Shown: piece after piece, positions 40,973 through 50,355 of the stretch
Layout: every line of letters begins with the position of its first letter
Numbering within the stretch: the first letter of the stretch is position 1
Assembly (NCBI RefSeq): GCF_000969905.1
Contig: NZ_CP009520.1
Span: forward strand, 2,542,001-2,606,000
Length of the DNA stretch: 64,000 nt
DNA from: Methanosarcina vacuolata Z-761
Lineage (GTDB): Archaea; Halobacteriota; Methanosarcinia; Methanosarcinales; Methanosarcinaceae
Direction of reading: 5' to 3'
The notes under the pieces: generated by a model
Database searches by the model: none
Told to the model about the DNA's origin: nothing
The model's input: the letters and a program-made list of their open reading frames with translations, nothing else
Translations under genes and position numbers: made by a program

Positions 40973-41048
40973 GAATAGGATTAAACGGAATTGGATGAAA
41001 TGGTAAAGCAAAAATCTCAGTAAATGGTTACGTAACTATGGAATAAAA
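40973..41048 (+). repeat. degenerate copy of the gap leader and first codons
   Basis: About 76 bases closely match 41172-41248: both read AATAGGATTAAA, then GGATTGGAT(G/A)AAATGG, then AAAGCAAAAATC. In this copy a base is missing after ATGGT and stops follow, so no protein is made. It is a tandem partial duplication of the leader and the first ~15 codons of gap. Confidence 0.8.
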
Positions 41049-41197
41049 TTTTTTTTGGAGACAGAAATTTCTGACCAACAGTTGATTTTTATCATTGGGC
41101 TGGCATTAACTTTTGCACATTAATAAGTATAAAAATAAATGAGTTAAATTATATTTAGAAAATTAGAAAATAATAGGATTAAAAAGGATTGGATAAA

Positions 41198-42214
41198 ATG
41201 GTTAAAGCAAAAATCGCAGTAAATGGTTATGGAACCATAGGAAAAAGAGTTGCAGATGCCGTTAGGGCTCAGGATGACATGGAAGTTGTCGGAATTTCCA
41301 AAACAAAGCCGAACTATGAGGCTGCAGTGGCTCATCAGCTAGGATATGACATATATGCCCCAGCTGCAAATCTCGGAGCTTTTGAGAAAGCCGGGATGCC
41401 TGCAGCCGGCACAATTGAAGAAATGGTCGAAAAGGCTGACCTGGTTGTAGACTGTACGCCCGGAGGAATCGGTGAAGGAAACAAGCCTCTGTATGAAAAA
41501 GCCGGGGTAAAGGCAATCTGGCAGGGCGGCGAAGATCATTCACTTGCAGGTTTCTCATTTAACGCGATTTGCAATTACGAGCAGGCTGTGGGCCGCGACC
41601 TGGTCAGGGTAGTCTCATGCAATACTACAGCTCTTTGCAGGGCCATTTACCCGATAGACAAAGAACTGGGGGTAAAAAAGGTCAGGGTAGTTCTTGCAAG
41701 GAGGGCAACCGATCCTAATGATGTAAAGAAAGGGCCAATTAATGCAATCGTACCCGACCCAATCAAGCTTCCGTCCCACCACGGGCCTGATGTAAAAAGT
41801 GTGCTTCCACAGATTAATATTACAAGTGCAGCTCTGAAGATCCCAACAACTCTGATGCACGTGCACACCGTGAATATGGAAGTTGAGAAGGACTGCACTG
41901 TAGATGATGTTAAAAACATCTTTGGTTCCCAGCCAAGAATCCGTTTCGTGGGACTGGGTATGTCGTCTACAGCAGAAATTATAGAATTTGCCAGGGATAT
42001 GAAGCGCCCCAGAAATGATATGTGGGAGAACTGCATCTGGCCTGAATCAATAACTGTAGAGGACAAGGAGCTTTATTTCTTCCAGGCTGTCCATCAGGAA
42101 TCTATTGTAGTTCCGGAAAACGTGGATGCTATAAGGGCCATGATGGAACTTGAAAGCGACGGTGCAAAGTCAATTGAAAAGACAAATAAGGCTATTGGCC
42201 TGAATAAAAAGTAA
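41198..42214 (+). CDS. gap: type II archaeal glyceraldehyde-3-phosphate dehydrogenase
   Basis: A 338-residue phosphorylating GAPDH of the archaeal type, used in gluconeogenesis and in glycogen turnover. It has VAVNGYGTIGKRVADAV-like Rossmann start (KIAVNGYGTIGKRVADAV), catalytic Cys in VVSCNTTALCR and HVHTVNME further on. NADP use is usual in the family. ATG at 41198 is family-typical; the frame is open nine bases upstream (TTG). A broken copy of the leader lies 200 bases upstream. Alone in its transcription unit. Confidence 0.95.
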   Translation: MVKAKIAVNGYGTIGKRVADAVRAQDDMEVVGISKTKPNYEAAVAHQLGYDIYAPAANLGAFEKAGMPAAGTIEEMVEKADLVVDCTPGGIGEGNKPLYEKAGVKAIWQGGEDHSLAGFSFNAICNYEQAVGRDLVRVVSCNTTALCRAIYPIDKELGVKKVRVVLARRATDPNDVKKGPINAIVPDPIKLPSHHGPDVKSVLPQINITSAALKIPTTLMHVHTVNMEVEKDCTVDDVKNIFGSQPRIRFVGLGMSSTAEIIEFARDMKRPRNDMWENCIWPESITVEDKELYFFQAVHQESIVVPENVDAIRAMMELESDGAKSIEKTNKAIGLNKK

Positions 42215-42444
42215 TAAAAATAAGGTGCCGGAATCTAAGTTTATATAGACTCCGGCTTTGACTGTTTCTGGATATTCAACCTGAATATCTGGAACTGGAT
42301 TTCTTGGACCCAGAAATTCCATACATAAATTATATATTTTGCATTGTATCTCTTACTACCTCAAAGACCGAAAATTCGAAATCCTTATCTTTTGAATGAA
42401 GAAAATAAGATTTGGAACTTTTAATTGGAAAAAATGGCTAAGAC

Positions 42445-43251
42445 ATGAATTCAACAAATTCAGGATTTTTGAAATTATCTCGAGAGGCTTTTAAAGCCGC
42501 ATCAGATTCTATCTGTGATCTTGCAGGTACTGATGCTGCAGGCAGTTTTGTTTGTATGGGAGCCGATGGTACTCCGACTACCAGAATAGACCTTGCAGCA
42601 GAGGACGCTATCGTTGAAGTCCTTAAAGAAGACGGCAGGTCCATGAGAATTATCAGTGAAGAGCTTGGCGAACTTATTTTAGGGGATTCACCTGAGTTTT
42701 CTGTTGTTCTAGACCCGCTTGATGGGACATATAATTCCGCAGTAGGAATTCCATTTTATAGTGTTTCTCTAGCCGTTTCTTCTCATGACCTTTCAGACCT
42801 CAGGTTCGGGTATGTGAGTAACCTTGCATTACGCGAGGAATACTACGCAGAAGCTGGAAAAGGGGCTTACCTTAACGGAAAAAAAATAAAAGCTTCCGTT
42901 AACTCGGATCTGATGAAATTGTGCGTCAGTGTTTATGGTTACCGGCAAAATATAGAAAGAACCCGAAAGATATACAGTAGCGTCAGGAGGGTGAGGTTAT
43001 TCGGGAGTGTAGCTCTCGAGTTGTGTTATGTAGCCTCAGGCCGACTTGATGCTTTTGTTGACGTCCGAAATGCTTTGCGTGTGACTGACGTGGCTGCAGG
43101 GCAGTTGATTCTGGCCGAAGCGGGCGGGCTTGTTACAGACGGATACGGAAACTCTTTAAGACTTCCTGATAATGTTACTTCAAGAGTGGAAATGATTGCG
43201 TCCAACGGACACGTGCATGAAAAGCTTTTAGAATTACTCTTCGGAGGATAA
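42445..43251 (+). CDS. inositol monophosphatase / fructose-1,6-bisphosphatase-type enzyme
   Basis: A 268-residue Li-sensitive-type phosphatase. The metal ligands are visible: EELGE, VVLDPLDGTYNSAVGIPFY (the DPxDGT motif) and ALRVTDVAAGQLILAEAGG (WD-type site with D). Archaeal members often hydrolyse both inositol-1-phosphate and fructose-1,6-bisphosphate, so the enzyme may serve gluconeogenesis or lipid headgroup synthesis. It abuts NAD kinase by one base; the two genes are fused or adjacent in other archaea. Confidence 0.9.
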   Translation: MNSTNSGFLKLSREAFKAASDSICDLAGTDAAGSFVCMGADGTPTTRIDLAAEDAIVEVLKEDGRSMRIISEELGELILGDSPEFSVVLDPLDGTYNSAVGIPFYSVSLAVSSHDLSDLRFGYVSNLALREEYYAEAGKGAYLNGKKIKASVNSDLMKLCVSVYGYRQNIERTRKIYSSVRRVRLFGSVALELCYVASGRLDAFVDVRNALRVTDVAAGQLILAEAGGLVTDGYGNSLRLPDNVTSRVEMIASNGHVHEKLLELLFGG

Positions 43252-43252
43252 G

Positions 43253-44080
43253 TTGGCGATAAAGAAAATAGGGATATCTGCTCGCTGCGACAGGCCTGAA
43301 GTAATTGAAAAGGTAAGGGAGATTCTTGCCCATTTCAGCTCAAAGGTCCAAATTTTTGTCGCCACTCCTACGGCTGAGGTACTCGGAATGGAAGGTACTC
43401 CGATTGAAAGAATGAGGGGAGAAGGAGTGGAACTTATTATTAGCGTAGGAGGGGACGGTACAGTCCTCCGGAATATTGCCAAAATGAAAGACCCTCTTCC
43501 TATACTCGGAATCAATATGGGTACTCTTGGTTTTCTTGTAGATGTTGAGCCAGAACATGCTCTTGAAACTATAGAGGAAGTGCTTTACGGTTTTTCCTAC
43601 AGCGACAGAATGCGAGTCGATGTTTTTCTTAATGGGGAAATGCTTGAGACTGCAACGAATGAGATTGCAATAATGTCTGCAAAGCCTGCGAAGATCATTC
43701 AGTTTGAGGTTTATGTCGAAGATTGCCTTCTTGACTCTATGCGTGCGGATGGTGTGGTTTTTGCAACCCCTACAGGCTCTACTGCCTATGCAATGAGCGC
43801 AGGCGGCCCTATCATCAGTCCAAGGGTAAGCGCTATTGTGGTTGTCCCTGTAGCTCCTTTTAAACTCTCTTCAAGGCCCTGGGTTATCCCGTCAGACAGC
43901 GAAATCACTATAAGGTTGTCGGCTCCAAAAAAAGAGGCGGTTATTGCAATTGACGGGCAGAAGTCCTACAGGATCAAGCCCGATGATGTCGTCAAACTTA
44001 AGAAGTCCAGATTTCCTGCACGCTTTGTAAGGATTTCAGATACCTGTTTTTATGAAAGGGTCCAGAGAAAACTTACCTGA
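43253..44080 (+). CDS. nadK: NAD kinase
   Basis: A 275-residue ATP-dependent NAD kinase making NADP. GGDGT at residues 66-70, GTLGFLVDVEP, NEIAIMSAKPAKI and ADGVVFATPTGSTAYAMSAG are the family motifs. TTG at 43253 is the start: GGAGGA (43243-43248) lies just inside the end of the phosphatase gene, and the two coding regions are one base apart. So it is probably cotranslated. Function is essential. Confidence 0.95.
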   Translation: MAIKKIGISARCDRPEVIEKVREILAHFSSKVQIFVATPTAEVLGMEGTPIERMRGEGVELIISVGGDGTVLRNIAKMKDPLPILGINMGTLGFLVDVEPEHALETIEEVLYGFSYSDRMRVDVFLNGEMLETATNEIAIMSAKPAKIIQFEVYVEDCLLDSMRADGVVFATPTGSTAYAMSAGGPIISPRVSAIVVVPVAPFKLSSRPWVIPSDSEITIRLSAPKKEAVIAIDGQKSYRIKPDDVVKLKKSRFPARFVRISDTCFYERVQRKLT

Positions 44081-44180
44081 GAGCAAGCCTTTGATTGAGA
44101 GCGGGCCTTTACTTGAGAGCAAGCTTTTAATTGAGAGCAAGCTTTTGATTGAGAACGAGCCTTTTTACTTATTACTCAAA
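44081..44180. repeat. about 18-bp degenerate tandem repeat after nadK
   Basis: Five imperfect copies of ATTGAGAGCAAGCTTTTG, starting right at the nadK stop and fading out toward 44280 as GAGAAAACCTTTACTT-like pieces. No gene is seen in 44081-44768 apart from the small element at 44396-44477; 44699-44745 has AATTAAAAATATTCCTC twice. Confidence 0.8.
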
Positions 44181-44395
44181 GAGCAGGTCTTTACTTACGA
44201 GTCTGAGAAAACCTTTACTTGTTAACTTGAGAGAGCCTTGATTTAGTATTGAGAAAAGTCTTTACATATTCCCAGAGGAAAACCTTTACTTATAGTTTAA
44301 GTTTTCCCATCAGGTTGAGTACTTTTCTCTGACCTGTAAATCTCTCAATTTTTCCATGCGACTTTTAACTAAAAATCTACTGATATAACCTAACC

Positions 44396-44477
44396 TATAG
44401 TCCCGAGGCTAAATAATGCAACTGCCCAATGAGGTACAATGAAGTTTTTTGTTGCAACAATTACAGGTATGACTATA
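44396..44477. mobile_element. about 82-bp inserted element, copy B
   Basis: Bounded by TATAGTC and GACTATA. The inside is nearly identical to 21301-21377, differing by one T in the T-run and by TA for CG near the right end. The empty site at the other locus shows it is a discrete insert. Confidence 0.65.
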
Positions 44478-44768
44478 ATTTGCCAAACTTGAGCTCGTTT
44501 TTATCCTGTTTTTCGAGAAGCCGTTGCCGGAAATTCTATTCCTCCAAGGAAAACATTTATACATATGCAGGTAAAGCTATGCTTAATTTTTACGAGATAC
44601 AGGATTTTCTGACTTTTAGGGACGTTTGAGTCCCAGTACCTCTTTATTCAGCCTTTGAGTTATTTCTCAGATAAATCATCTATATATCATTAAAAATAAT
44701 TAAAAATATTCCTCCCAGTAATTAAAAATATTCCTCATAATAATTAAAAATCACAGGAAGTAGTAGTA

Positions 44769-45986
44769 ATGCCAGAGAGCGAGCAGTATTCTAGAAACAA
44801 ACTTATGGATTTTATCGAATATCGCCCCCTTGATATCGAAATCTGTGACGTGACCCTGCGCGATGGGGAACAGACTCCAGGAGTTGTGTTCACAAAGGAA
44901 CAGAAGCTGGCAATGGCCACTGAGCTTGATTCTATTGGTGTAGAGGTTATAGAAGCCGGATTTCCGGTAGTTTCCGCAAACGAAAAGGAAACCGTTAAGG
45001 AAATTGCAAATCAGGGCTTTAATTCAAGGATATGCTGTCTCTCAAGAGCAGTAAAAGGGGACGTGGATGCTGCACTTGAATGTGATGTCGATATTGTGAG
45101 TATTTTTATTGCAATGTCGGATATGCACCTCAAATACAAGTACCATCGAAGCCTTGAGGAGATGCTTGGCTGTGCCAAGGAAACCATTGAATACGCTACC
45201 GATCACGGGTTAAAAGTACGTTTTGCAGCCGAAGACGCTAGCCGGACCCCTATCGACCGCTTAAAACAGGCTTTTAAGGAAGTAGAAAAAGAGTATAAAG
45301 TGCAGTACGTAAGCCTTGCAGATACGATTGGTATCCTTAACCCTACAACGACACACTACCTTGTTAGCGAAATTTTCAAGGAAGTTAATACCTCAATCTG
45401 TATCCACTGCCATGACGACCTCGGAATGGCTACCGCAAATACCCTTGCAGCCGCCGAAGCTGGTGCAAAACAACTCCATACCACAGTTAATGCAATCGGT
45501 GAAAGAGCAGGAAACGCTTCCCTTGAAGAAGTGATGGTCGCCCTCAGGGTACAGTACGGTATTGACCGCTATGACACCACAAAGCTGACCAACCTTTCTA
45601 AAATGGTCTCGGAATATTCAGGTATTACACCCTCGGTAAATAAAGCCGTTGTCGGGCAAAATGCCTTTACCCACGAGTCCGGAATCCACGTTGCCGCGAT
45701 TCTTGAAGAACCGCGCACCTACGAACTCTTCCTCCCGGAAATGGTCGGCGGGAAGCGCAACCTTGTCGTAGGAAAGCACACCGGCACAAAAGCCCTAAAA
45801 GGCATTATTAACAGCATAGGCTTATGCCTTGAGCGGGAGGAACTTTGCGCCCTGATCGAGAAAGTCAAGGTCTGCACCGAAGAAAAGCATAAAAGCATCT
45901 CACGGGACCAACTTGAAAGGTTGATTACTCAGGTCAGGCAGGAAAAAGAGACAACAGAAAAGGGAGAGGAGAAGTTTTCTATTTGA
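44769..45986 (+). CDS. aksA: homocitrate synthase (coenzyme B pathway)
   Basis: A 405-residue member of the IPMS/homocitrate synthase family. ICDVTLRDGEQTPGVVFTKE holds the metal Asp and catalytic Arg, IHCHDDLGMATANTLAAAEA holds the two metal His, and GERAGNASLEEV and FTHESGIHVAA follow. The length of about 400, without the LeuA regulatory domain of 500-residue enzymes, fits AksA, which condenses 2-oxoglutarate and longer 2-oxoacids with acetyl-CoA on the way to the 7-mercaptoheptanoyl chain of coenzyme B. A NifV role is possible but no nif genes are here. ATG follows GGAAGTAG. Alone. Confidence 0.85.
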   Translation: MPESEQYSRNKLMDFIEYRPLDIEICDVTLRDGEQTPGVVFTKEQKLAMATELDSIGVEVIEAGFPVVSANEKETVKEIANQGFNSRICCLSRAVKGDVDAALECDVDIVSIFIAMSDMHLKYKYHRSLEEMLGCAKETIEYATDHGLKVRFAAEDASRTPIDRLKQAFKEVEKEYKVQYVSLADTIGILNPTTTHYLVSEIFKEVNTSICIHCHDDLGMATANTLAAAEAGAKQLHTTVNAIGERAGNASLEEVMVALRVQYGIDRYDTTKLTNLSKMVSEYSGITPSVNKAVVGQNAFTHESGIHVAAILEEPRTYELFLPEMVGGKRNLVVGKHTGTKALKGIINSIGLCLEREELCALIEKVKVCTEEKHKSISRDQLERLITQVRQEKETTEKGEEKFSI

Positions 45987-46239
45987 AAACTCTGAATATT
46001 TCACATAGATTCATTTGCTTTTTTCATCATTTAAATCTTGTTTCATTTATTTTTTGATTTTCATTTATTTTTCGATTTTCAGTTATTTTCGGGTAAGTCG
46101 GGAGGATTATTCTTCCTTTCTTCCCCAGGAACCGTACTTGAAAATTTCACTTCATACATCCTTATAATTCCACCCATTACAGGATTATGGAGGTGAGCTA
46201 CTGGTCCGGGACCAAAAAATATTATATCGAAAAATTAGC

Positions 46240-46524
46240 GTGACCAGCGCCGTTCCCGACGCCTCTGCGTATGTAGAAAGAGCCGGAAAACTCTACAGCA
46301 CAGCCGTTCCTCAAGAAATCGATTATCCTGTTTACAGCGTTTCGAAAGAAAATGGTTTGGTGACTGTTACGCTGAGCAATGCGAGAGATCAGTATGTTAA
46401 ATACTGGGCTTATTTCAAAACGGTTGACAGATTTGTTTTTGATAAGGAGAGCGGGGAGTATGTGGTTTATGCGAGTGAGCAGGAGGAAAGAGAGAAGAGG
46501 CTGGAGGAGAATTGGTTTGGGTAA
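46240..46524 (+). CDS. small hypothetical protein, start uncertain
   Basis: A 94-residue soluble protein (VYSVSKENGLVTVTLSNARD, YVKYWAYFKTVDRFVFDK) that I do not recognise. The GTG at 46240 has no Shine-Dalgarno. GGAGGTGAG at 46189-46197 instead leads into ATG 46188, in a frame that ends at a stop overlapping the GTG (GCGTGA), a layout consistent with an upstream 17-codon peptide or a one-base error. The reading frame used here is also open upstream to at least 46190 but lacks an ATG/GTG/TTG close to that site. Confidence 0.5.
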   Translation: MTSAVPDASAYVERAGKLYSTAVPQEIDYPVYSVSKENGLVTVTLSNARDQYVKYWAYFKTVDRFVFDKESGEYVVYASEQEEREKRLEENWFG

Positions 46525-46676
46525 AAAACTCTAATCTATAGGTCATCGTATATTCATATTCTTCTTTGTCTTTCATTTCTTAATAATTTCAGTTTTTCTT
46601 CTTTTAACTTCCGTTTGATTGCTTTGCCACATCTGTTACTTATTTCCAATTTGATTATTCTAACCACTCTGCATAC

Positions 46677-49304
46677 TTACTTACTTGTTTCTTTAATTAA
46701 ATTGGCTTGCTCGTAGTATTTATCTGCTTTCTTAACTTCTCCAAGTTGGTAGTAGGCAGAACCTAAGTTTCGAAGATTTTCTCTTTCTATAGACTTGTCA
46801 CCTAGTTCTCTTGAAATATATAATGCTTGTAAGTAATATTCAATCGCTTTCTTTGGATCACCTAAGAGTGTGTAGATGAAACCAAAGTTTTCAAGGCTTT
46901 CTCCCTCGATTTTTCTGTCACATACTTCTTTCGAAATTAATATTGCTTGATTTCCGTATTCGATTGCTTTTTCTATGTTACGAGACATTACATAGGCAAA
47001 ACATAATTTTTCAAGTAATCTTGCTTCCATATGTTTATTTTCAATTGTCTTTACAATTTGTAATGTCTTTTTATAATATATAATCGATTTTTTCTCTTCA
47101 TTCAGATGAAGATAATTATCCCCAAGTTTTTCGAGCAGTTTCTCTATTTTTTCGTCACCTAAAAATTTTAAAATTACTACTAGTGCCTGTTCATAGTATT
47201 CAACTGCTTTTTTTACATCTCCAAAATCACTGTAAGCATTTCCTAGATTTATTAGTTGGTTCTCTTCAAGGCGTCTATCTTCAATTTTTCTTGCAATATA
47301 TAGTGATTTTTTGTGATATTCAATTGCTTTTTCCACTTTTCCGAGACTTCTGTGAATACTTCCCATGTTTCCAAGTATAAGTCCTTCGGCAGGGACATCT
47401 CCTAATTCTTTTGCAATTAATATAGCCTGCTCGTTATATTTTTCTGCTTTTTTGAACTCTTTGAGAGAATAATATACATTACCAATATTTTCAAGCTGAT
47501 GCTCTTCTATACGTCGATTCCCAATATCCCTTGCAATTCTTAGTGCTTGTTCATAAAATTCAATCGATTGTCTTAGTTTACCAATACATCTATAGGCACT
47601 TCCAAGATTTCCAAGTAAGTTTCCTTCTCCTTCTTTGTTCTTCAAGTCTTTTGCAATTTGTAATGCTTGCTCAAAATATTCAATTGACTTCTCAAATTTA
47701 GAAAGATCTCTGTAGGAAATCCCAAGATTGCAAAGGAGACTTCCTTCACTATTTCTATTCCCGATATTTCTTGAAAGTTCCAATGCGAGTTCGTAATATT
47801 CAATCGCTTTTTTTGTCTCTCCTATCTGGTTATAAGCAATTCCAAGATTTCCAAGAACAAAAATATGACTTTCTATGTTTAATAGCGGCTTATCTTTGAG
47901 GGGATTGTTGGGTAATAGTTTTGTATAAAGTTCAATAAGTGTTCTAGGACTACCCCATAAATCCAATAAATGATGAAGATTACTATTAACAATAATTTCT
48001 ATACACTGGTTATATTCTTCTGCCATACATGCATGATAATGGGCTTCAATTAAAGATTGTACGTCCTCTTTTTTTGCAGGTTTGGCTGGTAAGGAAAAGG
48101 AAAGGTAGTATTTGCAGGCAAGTTTGTGGCACTCTAGTTTTTCTGATAGCTGGGTTCCTGCATACCTGCATATCAATGACTCTTCCCAATAATAACCATT
48201 TTCAGTTTTCTGTATAAGAGATTTATGAGCCAATTTCAATGCAACTTTCTTTATCCTGCGTTCGGTCCACTTCGGATGATTTGCTACTATTTCGATGGCC
48301 TTTGTGGGAGCAGGTTGTCGGAAAATAGATATATACTGCAGAAGTTCGCGTTCATCTTCAGATAGCCTTCTATAAATTTTAGCCAAAATATTCTCTGCTA
48401 CTTCTCCCTCTTCACCAATCCATAGAGAACCATCATTCAGGAGAGTAGAAAGCGTATCTGCCTCTTCTCTCACAAGTTGAGCCAGAAGAATAAGAGCAAG
48501 TGGATGACCATCGGACAGTTTTATGGCTTTCTTTAACTCAGTTTCCGATTCATTAAGAAGTCCCTCGTGTCTTAATAGAAGAATTCCAGCCGACGTATCC
48601 AGTCCTCTAATTTGATATGAAAAAGGTCTGATTCCACGTTCGCTTGCAAGAGAATCCCAGCTTGTAAACAGAATCTTGCTTCTAATACAACTTTCCTTTG
48701 CTGATTCTATCAGCTCAGAGAAGCCGACTTTTGACTCCAAAGGTTTGTTCGTTTGGGGATCAAGTATAACCTCAAAATTATCCAGAACCAGAAGATAAGA
48801 AGCTTCGTTTAATTCATTAAATAGAAGGTTTATTTGATCTAAGATCTTGTAGCGTTCTAGGTCTTTCACAGGTTTGCCAATAACAGTAAAAAAGCTACCT
48901 ATAATTTCACTTATATCAGTAGTTTCATCCACTTTTCGCCAATATATCCCAGCAAATTTTCCACTTTCTCCCATTCTGTCAACGAACATGCTTGCCAGAG
49001 TAGATTTGCCGGTTCCGCGAAGACCCGTAATAACGAGTGCACTATTATCTTCTAAATAATTCTCAATTTTCTCAAGCTCTGTTTCTCTTCCGAATACTCT
49101 TTTCGGATCAATAATAAGTCTGGCTCCTTGAGTGTAAATCCATGAATATCCCTGTTTAGTTGAGCCATCAGGATAGACAAAAGTACAGTTAGTATACTGT
49201 ATCTGCGATATATTACTGCCTATGGCGCTTTGACCGGAGATATTCCCCTGTGTAAAATTTCCACCCACGTCTATTATTGGAACCGAAGGCTCATCTGCTT
49301 CCAT
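46677..49304 (-). CDS. STAND NTPase with N-terminal Gly-rich motif and TPR repeats
   Basis: An 875-residue signal-transducing NTPase. Residues 13-36 carry a Gly-rich motif (GGNFTQGNISGQSAIGSN). An NB-ARC/STAND NTPase follows (about 68-340) with Walker A GLRGTGKS (94-101), Walker B LLVLDNFE (171-178), ILFTSWD and the GHPLAL motif (266-271); then a winged-helix part (about 310-400) and about ten TPRs of 40 residues from 480 to the end (AIEYYELALELS-type). In this class the TPRs sense a signal and the NTPase oligomerises to trigger an effector. Its partner is likely the small protein at 49348, which has the same motif. Confidence 0.88.
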   Translation of the reverse strand: MEADEPSVPIIDVGGNFTQGNISGQSAIGSNISQIQYTNCTFVYPDGSTKQGYSWIYTQGARLIIDPKRVFGRETELEKIENYLEDNSALVITGLRGTGKSTLASMFVDRMGESGKFAGIYWRKVDETTDISEIIGSFFTVIGKPVKDLERYKILDQINLLFNELNEASYLLVLDNFEVILDPQTNKPLESKVGFSELIESAKESCIRSKILFTSWDSLASERGIRPFSYQIRGLDTSAGILLLRHEGLLNESETELKKAIKLSDGHPLALILLAQLVREEADTLSTLLNDGSLWIGEEGEVAENILAKIYRRLSEDERELLQYISIFRQPAPTKAIEIVANHPKWTERRIKKVALKLAHKSLIQKTENGYYWEESLICRYAGTQLSEKLECHKLACKYYLSFSLPAKPAKKEDVQSLIEAHYHACMAEEYNQCIEIIVNSNLHHLLDLWGSPRTLIELYTKLLPNNPLKDKPLLNIESHIFVLGNLGIAYNQIGETKKAIEYYELALELSRNIGNRNSEGSLLCNLGISYRDLSKFEKSIEYFEQALQIAKDLKNKEGEGNLLGNLGSAYRCIGKLRQSIEFYEQALRIARDIGNRRIEEHQLENIGNVYYSLKEFKKAEKYNEQAILIAKELGDVPAEGLILGNMGSIHRSLGKVEKAIEYHKKSLYIARKIEDRRLEENQLINLGNAYSDFGDVKKAVEYYEQALVVILKFLGDEKIEKLLEKLGDNYLHLNEEKKSIIYYKKTLQIVKTIENKHMEARLLEKLCFAYVMSRNIEKAIEYGNQAILISKEVCDRKIEGESLENFGFIYTLLGDPKKAIEYYLQALYISRELGDKSIERENLRNLGSAYYQLGEVKKADKYYEQANLIKETSK

Positions 49305-49347
49305 GTGATAAACCTCTAATTAAAAGAATATTCTTATAAAGCCGTAA

Positions 49348-49758
49348 TCAGAGCGTTATACCGAGTAAAGTAGCTGCTATCTTTATCGAGCCACAGATTT
49401 CTGATATGTTTTTTACTGTCTTCCCGGCGTCTTTAAGAGTTTCAATGATATTTTCAACCCTTGATTTGATATTTTGTAATTTTGGCTCTTCTTTTCCGGC
49501 TTCTTTGATAGCAGCACTCATATCACCTTTGATGATATCTTGGTCTTCGGAAGAAAGATCCAGATTAGAGAGTTCTTTCTGTAAATCAAGGAGACTTTTC
49601 TTAAGGTTCTCAATATCGGTAGGTGATGGAGATTGAACTTGGGATATATTTGTACCAATTGCAAATTGCCCACTAATATCACCAATATGTACATCCCCAC
49701 CGGCATTTATTCCGTAGCCTTTATCCCCCACGTTCTTGGAACCATTTTCTTCGTACAT
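49348..49758 (-). CDS. small partner of the STAND NTPase
   Basis: A 136-residue protein upstream of the NTPase gene on the same strand, 43 bases apart. Residues 20-42 (GGDVHIGDISGQFAIGTN and so on) repeat the motif found in the NTPase N-terminus (GNFTQGNISGQSAIGSN). The rest is a charged helical domain (about 45-110) ending in a weakly hydrophobic stretch (ICGSIKIAATLLGITL). The DNA of the two motif copies has diverged, so the likeness is kept at the protein level. I infer homotypic contact between the two proteins, with this one as adaptor or effector; no known effector domain is recognised. ATG follows GAGAGGTTTTG. Confidence 0.75.
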   Translation of the reverse strand: MYEENGSKNVGDKGYGINAGGDVHIGDISGQFAIGTNISQVQSPSPTDIENLKKSLLDLQKELSNLDLSSEDQDIIKGDMSAAIKEAGKEEPKLQNIKSRVENIIETLKDAGKTVKNISEICGSIKIAATLLGITL

Positions 49759-50355
49759 TCAAAACCTCTCTTATATTTGAATGATTTATGCCGTCACAAG
49801 TTCGGGTATTTTTTTATGAACCACATTAATAAATAGTGTAGAAATTAGAACGTCTTTGATATAGAGATTTCGAATTAGTTTAAAAGTAGACATGTACGTA
49901 TCCCTCAATTTATTATCATAGCTTCATAATTCTAATCTCCAAAAAAAACCAAGAATCATTTTGGAAATTTCGCACTTCGCCGCCTGCTTCTCAGTCGTAT
50001 GGTACCCCGTTTTAAGATTCCTCGAAATTCTTCTAACCGGCCCTGAATTCAGAAAGTCTTCAAAATTGTACTTACCGGCGTAGTTCACTCAAAAAAGCGA
50101 TTCAAAAAACCCGCCCCGAAAAATAAGTCCGTCGCCCGGCTCCCCTCCGGAAAAAAAGCCCGCTGCCGGAAATTTCCATAAACGTTTTTACTCCTGTGGA
50201 ATCTCATTGATTTTTGTCAGAAATAATTGGCCCTGAATAAAAAATCCGCAAAAAAACAGGTTGAGGAGTAGTAACTTTGACTGAAACTTCGAGTAAAACA
50301 GATGAACAGCTATAACAAAAAAATGGAAAGTGGGTGGCAAAATAATGCCATTTCA
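49759..50355. other. intergenic region with GC-rich repeat
   Basis: No gene. It includes a GC-rich element (50091-50171) that lies 3' of the chagasin-type gene and is repeated 3' of gyrA. Confidence 0.5.
50091..50171 (-). repeat. GC-rich 3' repeat, copy 1
   Basis: About 80 bases (AACCCGCCCCGAAAA, TCCGTCGCCCGGCTCCCCTC) nearly identical to 51189-51269. On the minus strand GC-rich blocks are followed by T6 runs (CGGGCTTTTTT, GGGTTTTTTG). Because each copy lies just after a minus-strand gene, it may act as a shared terminator. Confidence 0.6.

Noticed and set aside
44429-44629. 66-codon frame, plus strand
   Set aside because: Starts inside the small inserted element at 44396-44477 and has no ribosome site or family resemblance.
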